DNA of 64,000 nucleotides from Microbacterium sp. (GTDB lineage Bacteria > Actinomycetota > Actinomycetes > Actinomycetales > Microbacteriaceae), in the NCBI GenBank assembly GCA_019510305.1, contig JAEKKN010000038.1, positions 51,739 to 115,738 of the forward strand. The letters run 5' to 3'. The translations under genes and the position numbers were made by a program. Shown here in pieces: positions 57,674 through 64,000 of this stretch. Position 1 is the first letter of the stretch; each line of letters opens with the position of its first letter. The notes under the pieces were generated by a model. It did no database searches, had not been told where the DNA came from, and saw only the letters and a program-made list of their open reading frames with translations.

Positions 57674-58458
57674 TTGTCGCGGGGCTCGCGCTCCTGGCCG
57701 TCGGCGCCGCCGACCTGGTGCGCCAGTTCGCACCGAGACGCTGGATCGGCTATCTCACGGTCGCCGTGATCCTGCTGCTTCTCGGCAGCGTCAGCGATGC
57801 CCTCATCCCCATGATCGCCGCGCTGATCGTGGGTGCGCTCTGGGTGTGGTGCATGCCGTCCGATCGTCCGGCGCCCCTCGGGTTCTGGCCGGCCGTGCTG
57901 CTCGGTGCTCTGAGCATCGGCGCGGTCGTCTGGGCGGGCGCCCGGACGGATGCCGGCCTGATCGGCGAGATCTGGACGCTCCGCTCACCGTTCGGCGACG
58001 TTCCGTTCGACCTGGCAGTTCTCGCGCTGGGCGCCGGCGCGTTCCTTCTGGAGTCGGCGAACCTCGTCGTGCGAGCGGCCCTCGACGGCGAGCACACCTG
58101 GCGACCGGCCGATCCGGCGCCCGAGGTGGTGGCGCCCGTCGCCGCAACGGGCGAGGAGGGCGAGATCGCCGACGGCGCGGAGGAGGATGCCACGCCGATC
58201 CGCGATCCGCGCAGCGGCTTCAAGGGAGGCCGCCTCATCGGCCCGCTCGAGCGCGTGCTCGTCATGATCCTCACTCTCGCCGCCGCCTACCCGATCCTCG
58301 CCGCGATGCTGGCGGCCAAGGGAATCGTGCGATTCCCCGAGATCTCGCGCGACGGCGAGACCGGGGCACGGGCCGAGTACTTCCTCGTCGGGAGTCTCGT
58401 CAGCTGGGTGATCGGGCTGGGGGCCGCATTCCTGGTCTGGTGGGCCGCGCACAGCTGA
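57670..58458 (+). CDS. Hypothetical membrane protein coupled to satD
   Basis: A 262-residue integral membrane protein. Four hydrophobic helices lie in the first ~135 residues, followed by a charged cytosolic stretch (~150-200, with EEGEIADGAEEDA), and two more helices at ~200-225 and ~240-262. SatD-family genes are commonly followed by a DUF3307-like or other membrane protein, but I do not recognise this family with confidence. The ATGA overlap with satD indicates joint function. It ends 6 bp before the convergent merR gene. Confidence 0.72.
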   Translation: MIVAGLALLAVGAADLVRQFAPRRWIGYLTVAVILLLLGSVSDALIPMIAALIVGALWVWCMPSDRPAPLGFWPAVLLGALSIGAVVWAGARTDAGLIGEIWTLRSPFGDVPFDLAVLALGAGAFLLESANLVVRAALDGEHTWRPADPAPEVVAPVAATGEEGEIADGAEEDATPIRDPRSGFKGGRLIGPLERVLVMILTLAAAYPILAAMLAAKGIVRFPEISRDGETGARAEYFLVGSLVSWVIGLGAAFLVWWAAHS

Positions 58459-58464
58459 CCGGTC

Positions 58465-58821
58465 TCACATGAGCGACCGGTACCAGGCCAACTTCTCCGT
58501 TAGCCGCCGCTGTTGCGCGAGCACCTCGAGAAGTTGCTGCTCCACAGTCTCAGCATGCTCTTCGAGCAGAGCGATCCGCTCGGGCACGGTGTCCTCACGC
58601 TGGCAGAGCTGTCCATAGCGACGAAGCAGTTCCACCGGCATGCCGGTCTCGCGAAGGCACTTGAGGAATTCGAGCAGTCCGAGCTCGGCATCCGAGTACG
58701 CACGATGACCGCCTGCCGTGCGCGGGACAGGGGGAAGGATGCCCTCTCGCTCGTAGTAGCGGAGGGTATCGATGCTGAATCCGGAGCGGGCCGCGGTCTC
58801 CGCCGGAGTGTAGGTCGTCAT
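58465..58821 (-). CDS. MerR family transcriptional regulator
   Basis: The 118-residue regulator has an N-terminal MerR winged helix (YTPAETAARSGFSIDTLRYYEREGIL, PRTAGGHRAYSDAELGLLEFLKCLRETGMPV). A dimerisation coiled coil follows (ALLEEHAETVEQQLLEVLAQQRR). No metal-binding cysteine pair is visible at the C-terminus, so an organic or redox signal is more likely. ATG 58821 lies seven nucleotides after TATGCT (minus strand) and was preferred to ATG 58833. It is divergent from an aldo/keto reductase gene across a MerR-type palindrome. Confidence 0.9.
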   Translation of the reverse strand: MTTYTPAETAARSGFSIDTLRYYEREGILPPVPRTAGGHRAYSDAELGLLEFLKCLRETGMPVELLRRYGQLCQREDTVPERIALLEEHAETVEQQLLEVLAQQRRLTEKLAWYRSLM

Positions 58822-58838
58822 GGGGTCGAGCATAGGTC

Positions 58839-58869
58839 TTGACCTGGAGCGCGCTCCAGGTTGCAGGCT
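58839..58869. promoter_or_regulatory. MerR operator between merR and aldo/keto reductase
   Basis: The perfect palindrome ACCTGGAGCGCGCTCCAGGT (58842-58861) begins inside a -35-like TTGACC (58839-58844) reading toward the reductase. The -10 would lie about 19-20 bp further, the over-long spacer typical of MerR-activated promoters. Confidence 0.75.
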
Positions 58870-58875
58870 GAAGGC

Positions 58876-59829
58876 ATGACAGATCTGAAGAGCCCCGCAT
58901 CGCCCATCGTGCTCGGCGCCATGTCCTTCGGAACCTTGGTCGACCCCGACACCTCGTTCGCACTGCTCGACCGCTTCGTCGAACGAGGGGGCACTTGGAT
59001 CGACACTGCCGACTGTTACAGCTTCTGGGCCGACCCGACCGGTCACGGAGGCGCCTCCGAAACCGTGATCGGCCGTTGGCTCGCCTCGCGTCCGGATGCA
59101 CGCGAGCGGGTTCGCATTTCGACGAAGATCGGAGCCGAACCGCTGTGGCCCGGTTCCTGGCCGGAGCATCGCACGGGGCTCTCTTCCCGGGCGATCCGCG
59201 AGGCATTCGATGGAAGTCGTCGCCGACTCGGTGTCGACGTGATCGACCTCCTCTGGTTGCATCAGGAGGATCGGGCCACACCGCTCGAAGAGACCGTCGA
59301 GGGGTTGGCCGCGTTGACCGCCGAGGGGATCGTGCGCCGCGTCGGTGCGTCGAACCACCCTGCATGGCGGGTAGAGCGCGCTCGCGCCCACGCGAAGGCG
59401 ATCGGCAGCACGGCGATCGACGCCTTCCAGCTCAACAGCACGTACCTGCAGGTGAGGCCGGGCACGAGACCGCCGGGAGTGGTGCATCCCTTCGGCGTGC
59501 TGAGTGACGAGCAGTGGGACTTCGCCGCAGCAAACGGCATCGAGATCTGGGCGTACACGCCGCTGCTGTCCGGGGCGTACGACAACCCGGACAAGTCGAT
59601 TCCGCAGGTCTACGAGCACCCGGGTTCATCGGCGCGGCTCGCAGCGCTGGCGGAGGCCGCCGCCGAACGGGGCGTCGGCAAGGGGCAGATCGTGCTGGCA
59701 TGGCAGCTCGCCCACGGTATCCGTCCCATTCTCGGCGGCAGCAAGCTCGACCAGTTGGACGCGGCGATGGATGCCGCAGCGATCGCGCTCACCGAAGAGG
59801 AGCTCGTGAAGCTCGACGGCCCGCGCTGA
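58876..59829 (+). CDS. Aldo/keto reductase
   Basis: NADPH-dependent oxidoreductase with a TIM barrel, 317 aa. It has the N-terminal APMSFGT-like GAMSFGTLVD, the catalytic Asp/Tyr in DTADCYSFW, Lys in ISTKIGAE and His in LLWLHQED. The cofactor end has ILGGSKLDQLDAAM. It is controlled, very likely, by the divergent MerR regulator. The substrate is unknown; toxic aldehydes are possible for such pairs. Confidence 0.92.
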   Translation: MTDLKSPASPIVLGAMSFGTLVDPDTSFALLDRFVERGGTWIDTADCYSFWADPTGHGGASETVIGRWLASRPDARERVRISTKIGAEPLWPGSWPEHRTGLSSRAIREAFDGSRRRLGVDVIDLLWLHQEDRATPLEETVEGLAALTAEGIVRRVGASNHPAWRVERARAHAKAIGSTAIDAFQLNSTYLQVRPGTRPPGVVHPFGVLSDEQWDFAAANGIEIWAYTPLLSGAYDNPDKSIPQVYEHPGSSARLAALAEAAAERGVGKGQIVLAWQLAHGIRPILGGSKLDQLDAAMDAAAIALTEEELVKLDGPR

Positions 59830-59937
59830 CGCGCTTCGCAGACGACGCAGGAGGGTGATGCAGGAGGGCGGTGCACACCTCCGCCCGCCGGCCGTGGAGC
59901 ATCCAGCGTCCCGGCGAGCGGAGCATCCGCCCGCTGA

Positions 59938-59943
59938 TAGCCT
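59938..59943 (+). promoter_or_regulatory. -10 box TAGCCT of tyrS
   Basis: TAGCCT lies seven nucleotides before GTG 59951; leaderless layout. Confidence 0.5.
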
Positions 59944-59950
59944 TGAACGC

Positions 59951-61252
59951 GTGTCAACTCCCGATCTGACGACCGCGGCACCAGCGATCGACCACACGTT
60001 CGAGAACGTGTGGGACGAACTCGTCTGGCGCGGCCTCGTCCACGTGTCCACCGACCAGGAGGCGCTGCGCGCCCTGCTCGCGGGAGACCCCATCACGTAT
60101 TACTGCGGTTTCGACCCGACCGCCCCGAGCCTGCACCTGGGAAACCTGGTGCAGCTGCTGACGCTGCGCCGTATCCAGCTCGCCGGCCACAAGCCGCTCG
60201 GTCTCGTCGGCGGATCGACCGGTCTGGTCGGCGACCCCCGCCCCACGGCGGAGCGCACGCTCAACACGCGAGAGACCGTGGCCGAATGGGTCGGGCGCCT
60301 GCGCGCGCAGGTCGAGCGCTACCTCAGCTTCGAGGGCGACAACGCGGCCCGCATCGTGAACAACCTCGACTGGACGGCGCCTCTGTCGGCGATCGACTTC
60401 CTGCGCGAGATCGGCAAGCACTACCGCGTCGGCACGATGCTGAAGAAGGATGCGGTCGCTGCCCGTCTCAACTCCGACGAGGGCATCAGCTACACCGAGT
60501 TCAGCTACCAGATCCTGCAGGGTCTCGACTACCTCGAGCTGTACCGGCAGTACGACTGCGTGCTGCAGACCGGCGGCAGCGACCAGTGGGGGAACCTCAC
60601 GAGCGGCACCGATCTCATCCGCCGTGCGGAGGGCGTCTCTGTGCACGCGATCGGCACCCCGCTGATCACGAACAGCGACGGCACCAAGTTCGGCAAGAGC
60701 GAGGGCAACGCCATCTGGCTGGATGCCGAGATGTGCAGCCCGTACCGCATGTACCAGTTCTGGCTGAGCACGACGGATGCCGACGTGATCGACCGGCTCA
60801 AGGTCTTCACGTTCTTGACCCGTGCCGAGATCGAGGAATACGAGCGCCTCGTCGAGTCCGAGCCGTTCCGTCGTGCGGCGCAGAAGCGCCTGGCTCTCGA
60901 AGTCGTCGCCACCGTGCACGGTCTCGAGCCCGCCGCGGCGGTGATCGCAGCATCCGAAGCGCTGTTCGGCCAGGGCGATCTGACCGCGCTCGACCCGTCG
61001 ACGCTGCGCACCGCGCTCGAGGAACTGCCGAATGCGACCGTAGCGGGCGGGAGTCCCGTCGTGGAGGCGCTCGTGGCCACGGGACTCGTGTCTAGCCTCA
61101 GCGAGGCTCGTCGTGCGATCGCCCAGGGCGGCGTTTCACTCGACGGAGTCCGAGTCGACGACGACGCCGCAGCCGTGCAGGGGTCTCTTCCCGGGGGAGT
61201 CTCCGTGCTCCGCCGAGGGAAGAAGACCCTCGCCGGCGTCTTCATCGACTGA
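59951..61252 (+). CDS. tyrS: Tyrosyl-tRNA synthetase
   Basis: Class I synthetase that charges tRNA-Tyr. It has the Tyr pocket ITYYCGFDPTAPSLHLGN with a HIGH-like HLGN, GGSDQWGN, the KMSKS-equivalent KFGKSEGNA, and a C-terminal S4 RNA-binding domain (SLSEARRAIAQGGVSLDGVRV). The length of 433 aa is usual. GTG 59951 was chosen for its spacing to TAGCCT; the ORF extends upstream without conserved sequence. It is the single tyrS in the window. Confidence 0.97.
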   Translation: MSTPDLTTAAPAIDHTFENVWDELVWRGLVHVSTDQEALRALLAGDPITYYCGFDPTAPSLHLGNLVQLLTLRRIQLAGHKPLGLVGGSTGLVGDPRPTAERTLNTRETVAEWVGRLRAQVERYLSFEGDNAARIVNNLDWTAPLSAIDFLREIGKHYRVGTMLKKDAVAARLNSDEGISYTEFSYQILQGLDYLELYRQYDCVLQTGGSDQWGNLTSGTDLIRRAEGVSVHAIGTPLITNSDGTKFGKSEGNAIWLDAEMCSPYRMYQFWLSTTDADVIDRLKVFTFLTRAEIEEYERLVESEPFRRAAQKRLALEVVATVHGLEPAAAVIAASEALFGQGDLTALDPSTLRTALEELPNATVAGGSPVVEALVATGLVSSLSEARRAIAQGGVSLDGVRVDDDAAAVQGSLPGGVSVLRRGKKTLAGVFID

Positions 61253-61265
61253 GTCGCCAGAGCGG

Positions 61266-62060
61266 ATGCCGTTCACTCCGAGCCATGCGCTGGTCGCGCT
61301 GCCGTTCGTGCGCACGCCTCTGGTTCCTGCGGCGATCGCGATCGGTGCGATGGCTCCTGACCTGCCGCTGTTCGTCAGAGGTGCGGGGATCAACTACGGG
61401 TTCACGCACACGTACGGGAATCTGGTCTGGACGGGGCTGCTCGCGTTCGGACTGTTCTTGATCTGGCGAGTCGTGCTGCGACCGGCCGTGCCGGAACTGG
61501 CGCCCGCCTGGTTGGCCCGTCGCCTGCCCGAAGACTGGTCGGACACGGCCCGCACCTCACTCCTCAGGGCCGTGGGCATCGGGCAGTCCCGCTGGTATCC
61601 GGTGCTTCTGGCGGTGTCTCTCATCCTCGGAGCGGCGTCGCACATCCTGTGGGACTCCTTCACACACGAAGGGCGGTGGGGCGTCGCGGTCATTCCGATC
61701 CTCGACGAACCGTGGGGTCCGATCACCGGGTTCAAGTGGCTGCAGTACGGCTCCGCGATCGCCGCGCTGATCATCATCGCCGTGTGGGCGGGGATGCGAT
61801 TGCGCGGCGCCTCACCGCGCGAAGATTCTCCGCGAGCGCTGCCTCTCGCGGTCAGGCTCTCGTGGTGGATCTCGTTGCCGGTCATCCTGCTGACTTCGTG
61901 GATCATGGGTCTCGTCGCCTATGGTCCGCTGACGGCCGAGTTCACGGTGCCGCATCTCGCCTACATCGTGCTGCCTCCGGCGTGCGCGATCTGGGGCGCG
62001 CTCACCCTCATCCTCTGCCTGCTGCTCCCGGTTTTCCGCGCGCGTCACCAGCGCGGCTGA
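61266..62060 (+). CDS. DUF4184 membrane protein
   Basis: The 264-residue membrane protein begins MPFTPSHALVALPF, the signature of DUF4184, with the further conserved AIGAMAPDLPLF, FTHTYGNLVWTGLL and SHILWDSFTHEGRWG. His/Asp residues in these motifs resemble the metal-dependent hydrolase group YdjM/LexA-binding, but the function is unknown. Five to six membrane helices are visible. It lies 13 bp after tyrS and overlaps the convergent CoA-transferase gene by 16 bp. Confidence 0.85.
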   Translation: MPFTPSHALVALPFVRTPLVPAAIAIGAMAPDLPLFVRGAGINYGFTHTYGNLVWTGLLAFGLFLIWRVVLRPAVPELAPAWLARRLPEDWSDTARTSLLRAVGIGQSRWYPVLLAVSLILGAASHILWDSFTHEGRWGVAVIPILDEPWGPITGFKWLQYGSAIAALIIIAVWAGMRLRGASPREDSPRALPLAVRLSWWISLPVILLTSWIMGLVAYGPLTAEFTVPHLAYIVLPPACAIWGALTLILCLLLPVFRARHQRG

Positions 62061-63241
62061 TCCGCCCCCCACGGTCGCGGCGCCCGGAACTCCCGCTCCG
62101 GGATCACGGGGCGCGCGGTTGTGAGCATCCGTCCACCGACTTCGAAGACCGCCGTGTGCTCGGCCGGATCGATGTGCTGTTCGGGTTCCGGAGTCAGGCG
62201 ACGCGGCATTCCGAGCAGTTCGGCCGCGATGCGTCGTAGCGAGGTCCGAGTGATCCAACTGCCGCCCTCGGCCCTACGTCTTTCGAGGAGGGAGACGACC
62301 GATGCCGCGAGCAGGTACCCCGCGCTGTGATCGAGAGCCTGAGCAGGAAGGGCGCCCGGCCGATCACCGTCGGGCGACTCGATCATCGCGATGCCCGACT
62401 CCGCCTGCACGAGGCTGTCGAATCCCGCACGCTCAGGGGCATCGATGCCCCACGCGCTGAGCTGCGCGACCACGAGACCCGGATGGCGCTCGACGAGTTG
62501 CTCGGGAGAGAGCCCCATCCGGGCGAGAGCGGCTGGTCGATAGCCCAGCACGACTGCGTCCGCACGATCCAGCAGGTCGTGCAGACGAGGCGAGCGCGCA
62601 TCGAGCAGCGCCGAGCGCTTGCCGTGGCCCGTGTCGAAGTGCTGCCATTCGGGTTCGGGCAGATCAGGTGGATCGATGCGGAGCACGTCCGCACCGAGCA
62701 GCGCGAGGCTGCGTGTGCAGACCGGGCCCGCGATCACACGCGTGAGATCGAGGATGCGGGCGCCTTCCAGTCCGTTCTGAGTGCGCGGGCTCCGGTCGTC
62801 GGGGGAGGGGTGATGAGCGACATCGACGAGGGGAGTGGACCGGAGGAGCGCGTCTCGCGCAGGATCCTCGCCAAGGACCTCGACGGCGAGTCCACCCCGC
62901 CCGGTGATACGGGCCACGGCCTCGGTGGAGGTGAGCTCCGCGAACGCCTGCTCAAGATGGGCGGCGTCCGCAAGGCCGAGACCGTCGAGAAGCCGCTGCG
63001 CGTGATGCGGATAGTTGCCGTGCGTGCGGACCCAGCCGTCGCGGCTGCGCCAGAAGCCGGAGAGGGGCGACCACACGTCTGGAGCGGCACCGTCGATCGT
63101 GAGCAGCTGATCGCTTCGATAGGCGAGGGCGATCCGGGCAGGATCGGGCGTCGAGCGGATGCCCGCTGCCTGTATGAACGCGGAGACGCTCGCCCAGGCG
63201 AGGGCGCCGGTGGAGAGCCGTGAAGGCAGAGGAACCTGCAT
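62045..63241 (-). CDS. CoA transferase family III protein
   Basis: A CaiB/BaiF-type (class III) CoA-transferase fold, about 398 aa. A central core GARILDLTRVIAGPVCTRSLALLGADVLRIDPPDLPE is followed by LDARSPRLHDLLDRADAVVLGYRPAALARMGLS and VVAQLSAWG. The N-terminal 140 residues (a degenerate half) suggest the double-domain version seen in Actinobacteria. The acyl substrate is unknown. ATG 63241 is six nucleotides after TACGCT on the minus strand (leaderless); ATG 63262 is the alternative. Confidence 0.82.
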   Translation of the reverse strand: MQVPLPSRLSTGALAWASVSAFIQAAGIRSTPDPARIALAYRSDQLLTIDGAAPDVWSPLSGFWRSRDGWVRTHGNYPHHAQRLLDGLGLADAAHLEQAFAELTSTEAVARITGRGGLAVEVLGEDPARDALLRSTPLVDVAHHPSPDDRSPRTQNGLEGARILDLTRVIAGPVCTRSLALLGADVLRIDPPDLPEPEWQHFDTGHGKRSALLDARSPRLHDLLDRADAVVLGYRPAALARMGLSPEQLVERHPGLVVAQLSAWGIDAPERAGFDSLVQAESGIAMIESPDGDRPGALPAQALDHSAGYLLAASVVSLLERRRAEGGSWITRTSLRRIAAELLGMPRRLTPEPEQHIDPAEHTAVFEVGGRMLTTARPVIPEREFRAPRPWGADQPRW

Positions 63242-63554
63242 GGTGTGAGCGTAGTCGAGCATGCTCCCCGGGCGTTTCGGGGGCTGGACTGGGGGAATGT
63301 TGCGCAGGCGTCCAGACGACACGCCCGGGGTGAGAGTGCTGATTTGCCAGAACCTCGAGATCCACGTAACTTATTACTTGTTCGCCCCACAGGGAAGGCG
63401 GAGAGGCCGAGAGCCTCGCCCCCCTCAAGCGGAGAACCACCTCCCACGTCCACTCACTTGTGAGACAGATGCTCTGCGTCTAGGATGGGAGATCCACCCT
63501 CTGCGGCTGTCAAAAGCTGGGTTGCGGATCGAAAGATCTGCGCCGCGAGTTGAT
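63242..63554. other. Gene-free interval before the rRNA promoters
   Basis: It holds the promoter of the minus-strand CoA-transferase gene (TACGCT, 63248-63253 on the complement) and upstream sequence of the rrn promoters. No ORF is supportable. Confidence 0.5.
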
Positions 63555-63582
63555 TTGACAAGCGGAACGGGATGGATAAGCT
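63555..63582 (+). promoter_or_regulatory. rrn promoter P1
   Basis: TTGACA (63555-63560), 16-bp spacer, TAAGCT (63577-63582). A GAAGTTGC motif follows within 12 bp, as it does after P2. Confidence 0.8.
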
Positions 63583-63650
63583 AGTGAAGTTGCTCCGGCG
63601 CGGTAAGCGCCGAGCGGCAGATCTGGAACTCAGCCTCACGGTATGTCGAT

Positions 63651-63678
63651 TTGACAGGCCTGAGGAGCTGGGTAAGAT
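63651..63678 (+). promoter_or_regulatory. rrn promoter P2
   Basis: TTGACA (63651-63656), 16-bp spacer, TAAGAT (63673-63678), again followed by GAAGTTGC. P1 and P2 are 96 bp apart and look like a duplicated unit. Confidence 0.82.
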
Positions 63679-63684
63679 TGAGAA

Positions 63685-63928
63685 GTTGCCCTTCGGGCCT
63701 GACTGTGATGGTTGGGTCGGGGAGCGTCCGATCCTTGAGAACTCAACAGCGTGCACTTGTCAAATGCCAAATAACCTCGACTCCACTTCGGTGGGGTGAG
63801 ATTCCTTTGGATCAAAGACCAGCCTCCTTTGTGGGGTTGGCAATGGATAAAGTCAGCAATGATTTGTCTCTTTGGTCAGTTTCAAACTCGCTGCGTCACC
63901 GTTTTCCCGGTGGGGTATGCATTTCTTT
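63685..63928 (+). other. Pre-16S rRNA leader
   Basis: Transcribed spacer between P2 and mature 16S. It contains the actinobacterial rrn leader motif at 63733-63756 (core TTGAGAACTCAACAGCG) and a downstream CAAATGCC block, which are associated with antitermination and RNase III processing. Confidence 0.7.

Positions 63929-64000
<72 letters not shown>

Noticed and set aside
63242-63262. Start of the CoA transferase at ATG 63262
   Set aside because: Possible but less likely: the GGGGAG motif abuts the codon, whereas ATG 63241 has a leaderless TACGCT box.

Overview
The window is high-GC DNA with actinobacterial gene content and looks like chromosome of a Microbacterium-like member of the Microbacteriaceae. 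Evidence for this: prfB, ftsE, ftsX and smpB in synteny; a minimal Tad pilus locus; LexA facing a LysM cell-envelope gene; a PriA-type HisA; gluABCD; and many start codons sitting 6-8 nt behind a TANNNT -10 box, the signature of leaderless actinobacterial transcripts. I see no phage, plasmid, insertion sequence or CRISPR array. The genus assignment is inference, because only the first ~70 nt of 16S rRNA fall inside the window.

Layout. 1-2235: 3' end of ku (NHEJ), a DedA membrane protein, tRNA-Leu(TAG) and an unknown protein. 2304-6752: Tad pilus/secretion operon. 6754-8570: Nudix hydrolase and MFS transporter. 8609-14584: prfB, two DUF2510 membrane proteins, ftsEX, smpB. 14597-19897: S9 peptidase, metF, metE. 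20016-21359: lexA and a divergent, probably SOS-controlled LysM gene. 21486-25493: hisC-hisB-hisH-hisA and an SseB-like protein. 25820-29127: DUF1844, infC-rpmI-rplT, DUF2809, a TrmH-type methyltransferase. 29233-32157: two-component system coupled to a TAXI lipoprotein. 32441-35771: gluABCD glutamate-type ABC importer. 35783-41126: pheST, DUF402, a nucleotide-sugar epimerase-like protein. 41139-44188: TPP riboswitch, thiM and a triple fusion ThiE-ThiD-TenA. 44202-48369: ABC transporter divergent from a NarL-type two-component system. 48425-55311: Arg-rich leader peptide and argCJBDFH. 55319-56341: broken DUF559/AbiEi-like gene between related inverted-repeat elements. 56381-63241: DUF1349, SatD plus membrane partner, MerR/aldo-keto reductase pair, tyrS, DUF4184, CoA transferase. 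63555-64000: tandem rrn promoters, leader and the start of 16S rRNA.

The most notable signals are these. (1) The arginine operon lacks argR and argG between argF and argH, and instead carries a leaderless 27-codon ORF with a run of arginine codons just upstream of argC. (2) Three loci look as if short segments were lost: the metE start, the response regulator/histidine kinase junction, and the DUF559 gene. (3) infC appears to start with AUC behind a good Shine-Dalgarno sequence that could be sequestered by its leader. (4) A dispersed short repeat has inserted in frame into argC. (5) A TAXI binding lipoprotein is translationally coupled to a sensor kinase with no TRAP permease nearby. None of these could be tested against a database here; the tests are listed with each finding.
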